The notes: generated by a model from the sequence alone, not told the origin. Shown: positions 26,789-36,392, numbered from the stretch's first letter. The stretch: 64,000 nucleotides of DNA from Ravibacter arvi (GCF_039540405.1 NZ_BAABEY010000036.1:186001-250000); one strand, 5' to 3'. Numbers and translations: made by a program.

Positions 26789-27869
26789 TCTGCTTTTGTA
26801 ATTTCTTTTCCTTCACTGCATCATCATAAGCAGACTTGAAGTAAACATAGATCATTGCGATCAGAAAGCCAATCAGTACCCCGATGTATTTTCGCTTACC
26901 GGGATCAAAGGTAAGATCGAGCGGGCGTTTGATCGGTTCGATGATAGTGAACAACGGCGCTTCACGTACGAGCGAAACCCGCGTTTGTTCTGCTCCGGCC
27001 AGGGCTTCCAGGTAAAGGCGCTGTACAAACTCAGTGTCCCGGGTCAGCTTTTTCAGCCTTGCGGGAGCCTCTACTTCAACTGAAAAACTACTCTGATCAG
27101 CGGCGCGTGCCAGCCTCGATTCCGATCCCGTAAGGATTCGGGAGAGGGAGTCAGCCCTTTTTTCCAACAGGTTCAGCGTTTTCCTGGTTTTTGTCGTCTG
27201 GATCTCTGCGTAGAACTCGTCAACTGTTTCGAGCAGTGTAGTGGCCCAAAGCGTCGACAGGTTTTCATTGATTGTCGTTACCTTCAGTTCCATGAACGAA
27301 GATTTCTTTTCCAGCTCCTCAATGACGGTAGCGTTTGCCGCATCCTCTATCAGTTCGTTCAGTGCGGAGCGTTCCCGGAGGTTGAAGCTGTCTACTTTCG
27401 TGGAAGTGAAACGAAAATCATGCCAGTGCGGTGCTTTTTTCCACCGGTTTTCTTTAATATCACTGGAGTCAATGTAAAGGTTCGCAAGAATCATCTCCTT
27501 TCCGTTGACATTTACGTGGCTGAGCAGCGCCCGTTCCATTACCGGGCTGGACTTGGCCCAGATAAAAAAGTTTTCTCCTGTGAAGATATTGGCATCGGTT
27601 GCACCGCCCACGCCGAACAAGCTACCCAGGCTGGCGGGCATACCGCTGCTGGACCCGGCTGCGCCCAGGTTAAACGTTACTTCGGCTATATAGGAAGGCG
27701 GTTTCTTCAGGTAGAAGTCAAGCCCCCAACCGATGGCAAGCCCCAGCAACACGATCATCAGTACCTGTTTCCAGTTTTTGAGAACCGCGTCCTTTGCCGA
27801 GATAAGGCCAAGAATAACGTCTTTAAGCGTGAACTGCTCCTCTGTAACTCCTTGAGGCTGGTTGGACAT
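26778..27869 (-). CDS. Wzz-like chain-length determinant protein
   Basis: A 363-residue polysaccharide co-polymerase-type protein. One membrane helix lies near residues 35-54, a long periplasmic region is largely helical (about 190-275, e.g. TLNLLEKRADSLSRILTGSE), and a second helix near 328-348 is followed by a basic tail. It lacks a C-terminal tyrosine-kinase domain, so it is not a Wzc. Together with the SLBB protein 12 bases upstream it would form the envelope-spanning export path or control length. Confidence 0.88.
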   Translation of the reverse strand: MSNQPQGVTEEQFTLKDVILGLISAKDAVLKNWKQVLMIVLLGLAIGWGLDFYLKKPPSYIAEVTFNLGAAGSSSGMPASLGSLFGVGGATDANIFTGENFFIWAKSSPVMERALLSHVNVNGKEMILANLYIDSSDIKENRWKKAPHWHDFRFTSTKVDSFNLRERSALNELIEDAANATVIEELEKKSSFMELKVTTINENLSTLWATTLLETVDEFYAEIQTTKTRKTLNLLEKRADSLSRILTGSESRLARAADQSSFSVEVEAPARLKKLTRDTEFVQRLYLEALAGAEQTRVSLVREAPLFTIIEPIKRPLDLTFDPGKRKYIGVLIGFLIAMIYVYFKSAYDDAVKEKKLQKQNGS

Positions 27870-27881
27870 GGAAGAAGAATG

Positions 27882-30359
27882 CTAGTTTGAAATGCTACGG
27901 AATGCCAGTACTGAAACAATAAAGGTCATCAAAGCAGAGGAAACCTGGATACCCAGGTTCAGCATCTGGAGTGGTGAAAGTTCGTTGCCGGCTTTTTCTG
28001 GTACAAAAATCTCCGACCCGGGCTGAACCTTCGGGTATACATTAAATACCAGGAAACGGCGGGTACGGTCTACGGAGCCGTTGGGGTATTTGATCCATGA
28101 ACTACGCCGGTGAGACGTTTTTGTGAACCCGCCTGATTGTGAAATAAAATCCAGGAAGCTCATTCCGTCGTTGTACTTGACGGTAGTCGGGTACAGGATC
28201 TCACCGCTCACCGCCACTGTTTCGAGACGTTTGGGGATTCTGATCACGTCACCGTTCTGTACGATCAAATCCTCTTTCGAACCCTTGTTGCGGAGAATTC
28301 TCATCATGTTGATTCCAATGTTCTCCTGCTTGGAAACCCCGTCAATGGCTTCGACTTTACCATCCATGACACCTTTTTCAATGACGTCTTCCGCTTCCTC
28401 TTCGTCGAGTTTGTTGGTCTCGGGGAGCACGGAAGTGCGAACCAGGGTAGCTCCGGGTAAGAAGGCGATTTCTGTAAGTCCCCCGGCCCGCTGAACGATG
28501 TCGCTGATTTTATCATTGCGGTTTATGATCGGATAAGTACCTTCACGCAACACACCATCCCCTTCTATGCGGACATACTGCTGCTCCTTATAAGCCGGCG
28601 AACGGCCAATAATGACCTCGTCAAAGGGCCAGAGCACGATACCGCTTTCTTTCCCGCCAATGCTGAGGTTTTTGTCCAGGCTTACCACGAAAACTTCGGC
28701 AATCTGCGCATCGGCAAACTTGGCATCCACATCTCTTTTGCGGCGTGAGACCTGGATATTGTTCAGATCCGCCGATTCTTTGAGACCGTCAGCCTTGATA
28801 ATAAGATCTTCCAGGGTCATATTGGCCACATAGGGAAACTTGCCCCCGTTGTCACCAAATGAGCGGTTGTTGACTTCGCCGGTAATGCTGACGGTAGCCA
28901 CTTCGGTCATTTGATAAATGGAAGGCACGGTAACCACATCGAGACGTGTCAGTTCAAGATCCGGCAGGCGGTTGTTGATGATATCGGATAAATTAATCGA
29001 GAGGTTCTCGATGCTCTGGTCCGCCCTGGTCCTGCTGACCTGGATCCTCCCCGCAAAAGCGTCTTCCCTTAACCCCTGAGCCGATTCCAGCAATTTTTTC
29101 AACGTCGGGTTGGACTCCAGCGAGTATTCGCCTTCCCGCATGACAGCCCCTTCAATCGTAACCATATTTTCGAAGCGGTCGAGGATCGGATCAACGGTTA
29201 CCACGTCACCGCTTTTCAGTTCAAAGCTGGCAGCTTCACTTTCGGACACATCGACAATTTTTCTTTGCTTGGACGTAAACCGAATGACTTTATATTGAGC
29301 ACGGTATGCGTCGTCGGTAAAGCCGCCGGCAAACCTGAAAAGGTCTGACAGCTTTTCGTTCGATTTCATTTCATAGATACCCGGTTTCTTGACATTGCCG
29401 GTAACCTCCACCCGCGTATCGTAATAACCTACCAGGATCCGGTCGTTGTCTTTTACCAGCACATCCTTATCAAGCTTGCCGGTAAGGAGGTATTCGTAAG
29501 TATCGATTTCGGAGATTTCCTTGTTGTCACGAATAACTTTCACGTGGCGGTAAGTACCAATTTCGTTCGGCCCGCCGGCCAGGTAAAGCGCGTTGAAGGC
29601 AGTGTGAAGCGAGGTGAGCTCATAGGTGGCCGGGAACATTACCTCTCCGGTAACATATACCTGTACCGCGCGTACTTCCGAGAGTGACACCTGGAGCGTG
29701 GATCGTGCCGACGCCCCGCCCTGACCAAGAAGGGACGGGTTGAACTGTGCTAATTTCCCGATCAGGTTTTTTTTGATTTCCTCGATTGTTTTTCCCAATA
29801 CGTAAATACTTCCCACCCGGTCAAGCAAGATGTACCCGTCGCGGTTGACAATCACCGGCGGGAAATTCTGTTGTGTGCTGCCGTAAACGCTGATGTTCAG
29901 CTCGTCACCCGGCCCTACGGTATAGCCTGCCGGCGTAGCGATAGGTTGATTGGACAACGGGTTAAATGTTTTTTGAGAAAATACTTTGTGCCCGAATATT
30001 CTATCAAGATAAGCCTGGCGCGCAACGGAAGCCGAATCGGTGGGAGCAGTTGTGGAATCGGAGTCCGTCGCTATCAGCTTGCTTTGGTTAGCGTTCTGGA
30101 GCTGGTTGGAAGAACCGGTTTTTTGCTTGGCGTTCGTCTTTTGATTCGCATTGGCGGGCATACCCTGCGCCTTGCCCGCGTCTCCTGCCGAAGGTAGTCC
30201 CTGGGCTCCTGCCGGTATATTTCCCTGCGTGCCGGACGGCAATGACTGTCCGGGGGCCGGCGCCGATATCTGCGTAAATCCTGGCGAGGCCAGAAGCATG
30301 ATCATACAGATAACTCCAAATTTCAATAGGAAGAAATTAAGCTTTTTCAATGCTAACAT
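27882..30359 (-). CDS. SLBB-domain polysaccharide export protein (Wza-like)
   Basis: An 825-residue secreted protein. It has a signal peptide (about 1-30, ending FTQ), a low-complexity G/Q/N/A-rich linker (about 32-100) and a Poly_export domain near 145-225 starting YTVGPGDELNISVYGS. Several SLBB repeats follow (for example VYVTGEVMFPATYEL, VEVTGNVKKPGIYEM, VAVSGEILYPTTVKY). A C-terminal hydrophobic helix ends the protein. It is longer than E. coli Wza (379 residues) because of the extra SLBB copies, as in many Bacteroidota. It is the first gene of the minus-strand polysaccharide operon. Confidence 0.93.
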   Translation of the reverse strand: MLALKKLNFFLLKFGVICMIMLLASPGFTQISAPAPGQSLPSGTQGNIPAGAQGLPSAGDAGKAQGMPANANQKTNAKQKTGSSNQLQNANQSKLIATDSDSTTAPTDSASVARQAYLDRIFGHKVFSQKTFNPLSNQPIATPAGYTVGPGDELNISVYGSTQQNFPPVIVNRDGYILLDRVGSIYVLGKTIEEIKKNLIGKLAQFNPSLLGQGGASARSTLQVSLSEVRAVQVYVTGEVMFPATYELTSLHTAFNALYLAGGPNEIGTYRHVKVIRDNKEISEIDTYEYLLTGKLDKDVLVKDNDRILVGYYDTRVEVTGNVKKPGIYEMKSNEKLSDLFRFAGGFTDDAYRAQYKVIRFTSKQRKIVDVSESEAASFELKSGDVVTVDPILDRFENMVTIEGAVMREGEYSLESNPTLKKLLESAQGLREDAFAGRIQVSRTRADQSIENLSINLSDIINNRLPDLELTRLDVVTVPSIYQMTEVATVSITGEVNNRSFGDNGGKFPYVANMTLEDLIIKADGLKESADLNNIQVSRRKRDVDAKFADAQIAEVFVVSLDKNLSIGGKESGIVLWPFDEVIIGRSPAYKEQQYVRIEGDGVLREGTYPIINRNDKISDIVQRAGGLTEIAFLPGATLVRTSVLPETNKLDEEEAEDVIEKGVMDGKVEAIDGVSKQENIGINMMRILRNKGSKEDLIVQNGDVIRIPKRLETVAVSGEILYPTTVKYNDGMSFLDFISQSGGFTKTSHRRSSWIKYPNGSVDRTRRFLVFNVYPKVQPGSEIFVPEKAGNELSPLQMLNLGIQVSSALMTFIVSVLAFRSISN

Positions 30360-30371
30360 GATGTCTGATTA

Positions 30372-30400
30372 GAAACGTATCTAAACAAGTTTCAGAACAA
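30372..30400 (-). promoter_or_regulatory. Promoter candidate for the polysaccharide operon
   Basis: On the minus strand TTG (30398-30400) is followed after 18 bases by TACGTTTC (30372-30379), one mismatch from TAnnTTTG. The box ends only 12 bases from the ATG, so the leader would be very short and the call is weak. Confidence 0.3.
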
Positions 30401-30459
30401 GGTGTGTTATTATATCCCAAAACGACTTTTGCAATTAACGAAATCAAGGAATATACCTG

Positions 30460-30467
30460 TATATTTG
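30460..30467 (+). promoter_or_regulatory. Promoter -7 element candidate for parE
   Basis: TATATTTG matches TAnnTTTG in the 273-base divergent gap between the SLBB gene and parE. The nearest TTG is 28 bases upstream, longer than usual, so the -33 part is uncertain. The rest of the gap is AT-rich and holds no other recognisable element. Confidence 0.35.
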
Positions 30468-30632
30468 GAACTCAAGCGAGACTTTGATTCGGCAAAGTAA
30501 ATTAGATTTTTCCTATTTATAAAAGATTGGGGCGATTTCTGGACCGAACGTTTGGCAAAATGTCCGGCAACCAGCTTTGGCCGGATCATTCATAAATGGT
30601 AATCAAGGATATTAATTGCAAGTTTCCGGCTT

Positions 30633-32513
30633 ATGACGGCAGAAAGTAAACCTGTACGGTACGATGATGACAGCATCAGGTCATTGGATTGGAAAGAACA
30701 TATCAGGCTCCGGCCGGGTATGTACATCGGTAAATTGGGAGACGGAGCGTCTGTCGATGATGGTATTTATGTCCTGGTAAAAGAAATTGTCGACAACTCG
30801 ATCGACGAACATATGATGGGGTATGGCAAGACGGTTGACCTCAAGATTTCCGAACACCGGGTAGAGGTCCGGGACTACGGCCGCGGTATCCCGCTAGGAA
30901 AGGTGATCGATTGTGTTTCCAAGATCAATACCGGTGGAAAGTACGATTCCGGAGCCTTCCAGAAGTCAGTCGGGCTGAATGGTGTCGGAACGAAGGCGGT
31001 CAATGCGCTTTCCACTTTTTTCAGGGTGCAATCCGTACGCGACGGGCGGATGAAGTGGGCCGAATTTTCGCAGGGCGAGCTCATTCGGGAGTCCGATGAA
31101 GAGCCGACGTCGCAGCGTAACGGGACTCAAATGGTGTTTGAGCCGGACAATACCGTTTTCAAAAACTTTAAGTACATCCCGCAGTACCTCCAGAACATGA
31201 TCTGGAATTACTGCTACCTGAATGCAGGGCTCACCATCAATTTTAACGGGCAGAAGTATTTTTCCCAGAACGGGCTCCTCGATCTTCTGCAGAATAAAAC
31301 CGACGTTGAAACCATTCGCTACCCTATTATTCATCTGAAAGGTGAGGATATCGAATTGGCGGTAACCCACGGGAACCAGTACGGAGAAGAATACTATTCT
31401 TTTGTAAACGGGCAGTACACCACCCAGGGTGGAACCCACCTTACGGCCTTCCGCGAGGCTTTTGTCCGGACCATCCGGGAGCACTTCGGGAAAGATTATG
31501 CGCCGGAAGACATCCGGTCGTCTATCGTGGCTGCCATCGCTATCCGGGTGCAGGAACCGGTCTTTGAATCGCAGACGAAAACGAAGCTCGGGTCCAATAA
31601 CCTTTCGCCCGATCCTTCCAGTCCTACTGTAAGAACGTTTGTCAACGACTTCCTGAAAGAACGGCTTGACAACTACCTGCACATGCATCCGGAGGCACGC
31701 GATGCGATCAAAAAAAGGATCGAGCAGTCGGAGCGGGAAAGAAAAGAGCTGGCAGGCATCAAAAAGCTGGCCAACGAGCGGGCCAAAAAAGCAAATCTGC
31801 ACAACAGGAAGCTCCGGGATTGCCGCGTTCACCTGGTAGATGAGAAAAATGAAGCACATAAGCTGAGCACGCTGTTCCTGACGGAAGGAGACTCTGCGAG
31901 CGGATCGATTACCAAGTCGAGGGACGTGGCCACGCAAGCCGTTTTCAGTTTGAGAGGAAAGCCGCTCAACTGCTTCGGGCTCACGAAAAAGATTGTATAC
32001 GAAAACGAGGAATTCAACCTGCTGCAGCATGCGCTGGATATCGAGAGCGGTATGGATAGCCTGCGTTACAACCGCATCGTGATTGCAACCGATGCCGATG
32101 TCGACGGTATGCACATCAGGTTACTGCTCATGACTTTTTTTCTCCAGTTCTTCCCCGACCTCGTCCGGAACGGCCACCTGTTTATCCTGGAAACCCCGTT
32201 GTTCCGGGTGAGAAATAAAAAAGAGACGATTTATTGCTACTCAGAGACTGAAAAGGCAGAGGCAATAGCCCGTTTGGGCGGCAAACCCGAAATTACCCGG
32301 TTTAAAGGGTTGGGCGAGATCTCTCCCGACGAATTCGGGAAGTTTATCGGCGAAGATATGCGGCTGGAGCCTATTTTCCTGGATAAGGAAGACTCCATTC
32401 AGAAGATCCTGACCTACTACATGGGCAAAAATACGCCCGACCGGCAAAAGAATATCATCGAAAACCTGCGGGTGGAGAAGAATATCGAAGACGAAGTCTC
32501 CGGCGCCGCGTAA
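30633..32513 (+). CDS. parE: DNA topoisomerase IV subunit B
   Basis: A type IIA topoisomerase ATPase subunit of 626 residues that would relax supercoils and decatenate chromosomes together with ParC. The GHKL site is seen in EIVDNSIDEHMMGYG, VRDYGRGIPLGK and GLNGVGTKAVNALS. The TOPRIM metal site is in FLTEGDSASGS and ATDADVDGMHIR. The N-terminal WKEHIRLRPGMYIGKLGDG and the short length favour ParE over GyrB for this phylum. parC is not adjacent; pheA follows after 56 bases. Confidence 0.92.
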   Translation: MTAESKPVRYDDDSIRSLDWKEHIRLRPGMYIGKLGDGASVDDGIYVLVKEIVDNSIDEHMMGYGKTVDLKISEHRVEVRDYGRGIPLGKVIDCVSKINTGGKYDSGAFQKSVGLNGVGTKAVNALSTFFRVQSVRDGRMKWAEFSQGELIRESDEEPTSQRNGTQMVFEPDNTVFKNFKYIPQYLQNMIWNYCYLNAGLTINFNGQKYFSQNGLLDLLQNKTDVETIRYPIIHLKGEDIELAVTHGNQYGEEYYSFVNGQYTTQGGTHLTAFREAFVRTIREHFGKDYAPEDIRSSIVAAIAIRVQEPVFESQTKTKLGSNNLSPDPSSPTVRTFVNDFLKERLDNYLHMHPEARDAIKKRIEQSERERKELAGIKKLANERAKKANLHNRKLRDCRVHLVDEKNEAHKLSTLFLTEGDSASGSITKSRDVATQAVFSLRGKPLNCFGLTKKIVYENEEFNLLQHALDIESGMDSLRYNRIVIATDADVDGMHIRLLLMTFFLQFFPDLVRNGHLFILETPLFRVRNKKETIYCYSETEKAEAIARLGGKPEITRFKGLGEISPDEFGKFIGEDMRLEPIFLDKEDSIQKILTYYMGKNTPDRQKNIIENLRVEKNIEDEVSGAA

Positions 32514-32569
32514 ACAAGTATATAAAGCGGCATGGGTGATTTGTTAACTGTAATCAAAGTATAGAAGTA

Positions 32570-33643
32570 GTGGATTTAAAGGCTATAAGGAACCAGATCG
32601 ATACCATCGACAACGAATTGCTGGTTTTGCTGAATAAAAGGATGGAGTTGGTTAAGCAGGTAGGGTCATTGAAACGTGCAGAAAAAAGCGTTATCTACCG
32701 GCCTGAAAGGGAGCAGGAAATACTCCGGCGCCTGGAAGACCTGAATGACGGACTTCTGACGAAATCGGCCATTGAGGCAATCTACCTGGAGATTTTTGCA
32801 GTTTCCCGGAATCTTGAGCTGCCCCAGCGTGTGGCTTTTCTCGGGCCCGAAGGAAGCTTTACCCACCAGGCAGCCGAGAGCCGCTTCGGAGGAATGGGCG
32901 AGTACCTGGTGCTTCCCACCATCCGCTCCGTTTTTGACAGTGTTGAAACCGGCAGGGCCGCCTTTGGCGTGGTGCCGGTAGAAAATAACCAGGAAGGAAT
33001 CGTCCCGGAAACGGTTGATCTGCTGCGCGAAAAGGAGCTTCAGATTGCCGCCGAGCTGTACCTCAGCATCCATTTTACCCTGGTCTCTAAAGCCGACTCG
33101 CTGAAAGATATCAAAGTAATATATTCCAAGGACATCGCTTTCCGGCAGTGCAGCGTTTTCCTGAGGGAGTATTTCGACGAGAATGTGGTAGAGTTTATCC
33201 CCGTGGACTCTACCTCGAAAGCTGCAAAGCTTGCAGCCGGTGAACCCACCTCTGCAGCGATTTGTTCCAGCATATCCGCGAAATTAACCGGTATACCGGT
33301 GTTGTTTGATAATATCGAAAACAGCGACCAGAACCGTACGCGGTTCCTGATCCTGGGCAAGGATTTTAAGAACCAGCCGACCAGCCGCGACAAGACCACC
33401 ATCATTGCCAATTTGCCTCATACCAATAGCCCGGGCGTTCTTTTTCGTTTTCTGAAGGAGTTCAATGACCGTGGTATCAACCTGACCAAGATTGAAAGCA
33501 GGCCGTCACGCAACGGTTCCGATTTCGGGTTCTGGTTCTTCGTAGAGTTTGAAGGGAATAGCAGCGATCCTGCCATCCGGCAAATCATGGACATGCACGA
33601 AGGGCACCTGAAGTGGCTCGGCAGCTACGTACGGATGAGCTAA
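32570..33643 (+). CDS. pheA: Bifunctional chorismate mutase/prephenate dehydratase
   Basis: A 357-residue enzyme of phenylalanine synthesis. The AroQ-type chorismate mutase domain (1-82, IRNQIDTIDNELLVLLNKRM) makes prephenate. The dehydratase domain (about 87-265) shows VAFLGPEGSFTHQAAESRFG, PVENNQEGIV and NRTRFLILG. A C-terminal ACT domain carries the ESRPSRN motif of phenylalanine feedback sites. The start is a GTG at 32570; the nearest upstream in-frame stop leaves no ATG, and the N-terminus fits the mutase domain. The receptor gene follows 11 bases later. Confidence 0.94.
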   Translation: MDLKAIRNQIDTIDNELLVLLNKRMELVKQVGSLKRAEKSVIYRPEREQEILRRLEDLNDGLLTKSAIEAIYLEIFAVSRNLELPQRVAFLGPEGSFTHQAAESRFGGMGEYLVLPTIRSVFDSVETGRAAFGVVPVENNQEGIVPETVDLLREKELQIAAELYLSIHFTLVSKADSLKDIKVIYSKDIAFRQCSVFLREYFDENVVEFIPVDSTSKAAKLAAGEPTSAAICSSISAKLTGIPVLFDNIENSDQNRTRFLILGKDFKNQPTSRDKTTIIANLPHTNSPGVLFRFLKEFNDRGINLTKIESRPSRNGSDFGFWFFVEFEGNSSDPAIRQIMDMHEGHLKWLGSYVRMS

Positions 33644-33654
33644 TACATGAACGT

Positions 33655-35712
33655 ATGAAATCTTCAAAATTGATCCTGGCCACCGTTTTAGGTGTTTTCG
33701 CCTGCTCTGCGGCGTCAATCGGGCAAAGCGATTCGGTGCGGACGAAAGAACTGGATGCCATTACGGTGCATGCTTATGGCAGCAAGCGCTCCCTGCTGGA
33801 AAGTACTGCTTCGGTAGGGGTGTTGTCAAAAACGGCACTTGACCGCTTTTCTCCCACTACCTGGACCAACGCAGTCAACACCCTGCCCGGTGTTCGTATG
33901 GAGGAGCGCTCACCCGGCAGCTACCGCTTTTCGGTTCGCGGCAGTATGATACGTTCACCCTTCGGGATCCGGAATGTAAAGTTTTATTGGAACGGAATTC
34001 CTTTTACAGATGTGAACGGAAACACAGCACTTAACGTCCTTGATTTTGGAGCCGTAGCGAGGATGGAAGTTATTAAAGGGCCGGGGAGCAGCTTATACGG
34101 AGCGGGCACAGGCGGCGTGGTCCTCATGTACGGCCCGGCCGGAGAGCCCGGTCACAACCAGGTAACGCAGCACGCAGGCGCCGGCCAGTACGGTTTGAGG
34201 CATTATAATACCGAAGTACAGTTGGGAACTACCCGGGTCCAGTTTGCTCACCAGGAGCAGGACGGGTTCAGGCAACAGAGTGCAATGCGGCGCGACGGAG
34301 TTACCTTCAGCACGCGCCAGGATTTCGGTGCAAAAGGAACCCTGTCCTTGCTGGGATCCTATTCTGATCTGTGGTACCAGACTCCCGGCGGGCTGAATAA
34401 AGCACAGTTTGATGCGGACCAGCGCCAGCCGAGGCCCGCTACCCCAACCCTCCCGGGTAGTGCGGAGCAGAATGCGCGCATCCTTTCAAAGTACCTTTTT
34501 GTCGGGGGAAGTCACCAGCTGAAGTTGTCGGAACGGTGGGGGCAGGAACTGTCTTTGTATGTCTCTACCAATAACTTTGCGAACCCCTTTATTTCCAATT
34601 ACGAAAAGCGGGAAGAGCAGGGACTTGGGGGACGGAATACCTGGCAGTATACGGTGGAGAAAAGCAATAGCCGGTGGGTGTGGACGTCAGGCTTTGAATG
34701 GCAGACGGGCCGTTCGGTACAGAGGAATTTTGATAATAAGAGTGGCGCCCCGGGGCCCCAGCAAACTTCTGAAGATATTGGCGCTCAACAGGGATCTGTT
34801 TTTTCGCAACTGGAGGCTTCGCTTCCGGGCCAGTTTACGGTGGCCGGTGGTTTGAGCTACTCGATGCTCCGTTATCGTCATGAGGCTTATTTCCCCGGGC
34901 CTTACGCGGATCTCCGGAAGACATTTGACGGCGCGTTGATGCCGCGTTTGTCAATGAATAAGATATTTGCAGGCAACTGGTCTGCAACTGCTTCGGTGAG
35001 CCGCGGGTTTTCGCCGCCAACGCTCCAGGAGGTGCGTCCTTCCGCGGGCGGGTTCCGCAGGGACCTTGAAGCGGAAACGGGGCTGAACAAGGAGCTGACG
35101 CTCCGGTATTTCGGGGGAAGCCTGCTGGCCGAGCTGACTGCCTACAGTTTCGGATTGAACCAGACCATCGTCAGGAAAACTGACGAACAGGGAGCGGAAT
35201 ATTTCGCCAATGCCGGGAAAACCCGTCAGAACGGACTGGAATGGCGCCTGGAATACAACACCGGTTTCCCGGGGACAGGCTGGATAGAGGGGCTGAGGCT
35301 ATGGCACGCCGGTACTTATGCGCACTACACCTTCCAGGATTACCGGGTAGGGGAAAATGATATTTCCGGGAATCTCCTGCCTGGGATCCCCAGGATCGAG
35401 CAAAGCACAGGGGCTGATCTCACTTTCCCCTTCGGGATCAGATTCTTCGGGGTGTACCAGTATGGCGGCAGCTTTTTCCTGAATGATCTTAATACAGTTG
35501 AGAATACGCCTTACCACAGGTTTACGGCCCGCGCAGTGTGGAACAAAAGCTGGGGGCGGCATTTGTTTTCGGAGATAAGCGCCTCAGCCGAGCGTGTACA
35601 TGCAGATATCTATTCACTCGGCTTTGATCTGAATGCTTTCGGCAACCGGTACTACAACGCCGCACCGAAGAAAAACTGGTACGGCGGTCTGAAAATCGGC
35701 TGGCGATGGTAG
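33655..35712 (+). CDS. TonB-dependent outer-membrane receptor
   Basis: A 685-residue receptor with a signal peptide (1 to about 23, ending SIGQ). A TonB-box-like segment KELDAITVHA is followed by the plug (about 45-160, with VNTLPGVRMEERSPGSYRF and IKGPGSSLYGAGTGGVVLM). A beta-barrel follows and ends in the aromatic GGLKIGWRW. There is no N-terminal carboxypeptidase-like domain, so it is not SusC-type; iron-siderophore or metal uptake is most likely. The ATG at 33655 is chosen because it begins the signal peptide. Its position directly after pheA, without a regulator or SusD, is unusual. Confidence 0.9.
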   Translation: MKSSKLILATVLGVFACSAASIGQSDSVRTKELDAITVHAYGSKRSLLESTASVGVLSKTALDRFSPTTWTNAVNTLPGVRMEERSPGSYRFSVRGSMIRSPFGIRNVKFYWNGIPFTDVNGNTALNVLDFGAVARMEVIKGPGSSLYGAGTGGVVLMYGPAGEPGHNQVTQHAGAGQYGLRHYNTEVQLGTTRVQFAHQEQDGFRQQSAMRRDGVTFSTRQDFGAKGTLSLLGSYSDLWYQTPGGLNKAQFDADQRQPRPATPTLPGSAEQNARILSKYLFVGGSHQLKLSERWGQELSLYVSTNNFANPFISNYEKREEQGLGGRNTWQYTVEKSNSRWVWTSGFEWQTGRSVQRNFDNKSGAPGPQQTSEDIGAQQGSVFSQLEASLPGQFTVAGGLSYSMLRYRHEAYFPGPYADLRKTFDGALMPRLSMNKIFAGNWSATASVSRGFSPPTLQEVRPSAGGFRRDLEAETGLNKELTLRYFGGSLLAELTAYSFGLNQTIVRKTDEQGAEYFANAGKTRQNGLEWRLEYNTGFPGTGWIEGLRLWHAGTYAHYTFQDYRVGENDISGNLLPGIPRIEQSTGADLTFPFGIRFFGVYQYGGSFFLNDLNTVENTPYHRFTARAVWNKSWGRHLFSEISASAERVHADIYSLGFDLNAFGNRYYNAAPKKNWYGGLKIGWRW

Positions 35713-35751
35713 GCAGTTTTCCTGCCATTTCGTCAATTGCTTAAAGAATAA

Positions 35752-35793
35752 GACACAAAAAAGGAGCGGCCAGGGCCGCTCCTTTTTTGTGTC
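35752..35793. terminator. Perfect bidirectional terminator
   Basis: Two perfect 20-base arms are separated by AG. The GC core GGAGCGGCC/GGCCGCTCC is flanked by A6 and T6 and then GACAC/GTGTC. It sits 39 bases after the receptor stop and 12 bases before the end of the convergent DUF983 gene, so it can stop transcription from both sides. Confidence 0.95.
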
Positions 35794-35805
35794 GCCCGCT
35801 AAGGG

Positions 35806-36198
35806 CTAGACGGAAGTCTTACTTTCCTTTCTGCCGGTGTAAGGCACGAAAATGGTGATCCAGGCGCGCCGGGCCATCCGGAAAAAGATAGGAGTGAGAA
35901 TGATAAACAGTGGTATCAGCCAGGTAATAAGCTGGGTAATATCAAAATCCAGCCACTTGAGGCCTATTGGCACGGCAATCAGGATCACACCTACATAAAA
36001 GGCGTAACTGAGGTACATGGCGCCGTAGTAAAAGCCCGGTTCCGGCATAAAGCTTTCCCCGCAATGCGAACAGCTTTGGTTCATTTTGTCGAACTCGCGC
36101 ACCGGCCAGTAGGCACTGTCATGTTTGAAAAACTTCCCTTCGTGACATTTAGGACATCTGTTGAAAAGAACGCTATACAATCTAGTTCTCTTGAGCAT
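35806..36198 (-). CDS. DUF983 family membrane protein
   Basis: A 130-residue protein with two CxxC pairs near the N-terminus (CPKC at 15-18 and CSHC at 43-46), likely forming a zinc ribbon. Two membrane helices follow (about 62-80 and 88-108). This matches DUF983, a family of unknown function found in Bacteroidota and Alphaproteobacteria and sometimes near cytochrome-oxidase assembly genes. It is a single gene with its own promoter candidate and shares the terminator with the receptor gene. Confidence 0.88.
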   Translation of the reverse strand: MLKRTRLYSVLFNRCPKCHEGKFFKHDSAYWPVREFDKMNQSCSHCGESFMPEPGFYYGAMYLSYAFYVGVILIAVPIGLKWLDFDITQLITWLIPLFIILTPIFFRMARRAWITIFVPYTGRKESKTSV

Positions 36199-36235
36199 GG
36201 TGCAATCCCGTGAAACGGGCGGTTGATTTTGGAGA

Positions 36236-36261
36236 CAAATGTATAGATTCTAATGCGTCAA
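36236..36261 (-). promoter_or_regulatory. Promoter candidate for the DUF983 gene
   Basis: TACATTTG on the minus strand (36236-36243) matches the -7 consensus TAnnTTTG exactly, 38 bases before the ATG. A TTG (36259-36261) lies 15 bases upstream, somewhat close. The remaining part of the 194-base gap towards the M48 gene is AT-rich and contains the 14-base palindrome GAAGACGCGTCTTC. Confidence 0.42.
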
Positions 36262-36392
36262 TGCCATAAAAAGTTCACGGGTTTAATGGTACTATTCAAC
36301 GATTGTCAAATCTATAGTACTCTCAATAACCCATTTTTCGGCCTCCTGCCCCTGAAGACGCGTCTTCGCCGGTATTCAGGTTTTTAAATATT

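Noticed and set aside
30966..32114. Open frame of 382 codons antisense to parE
   Set aside because: It mirrors conserved topoisomerase domains; the composition is a by-product of the parE reading frame.
36361..36374. Palindrome GAAGACGCGTCTTC near the M48 gene end as a terminator
   Set aside because: No loop and no T-run on either strand; left only as a note in the neighbouring promoter entry.
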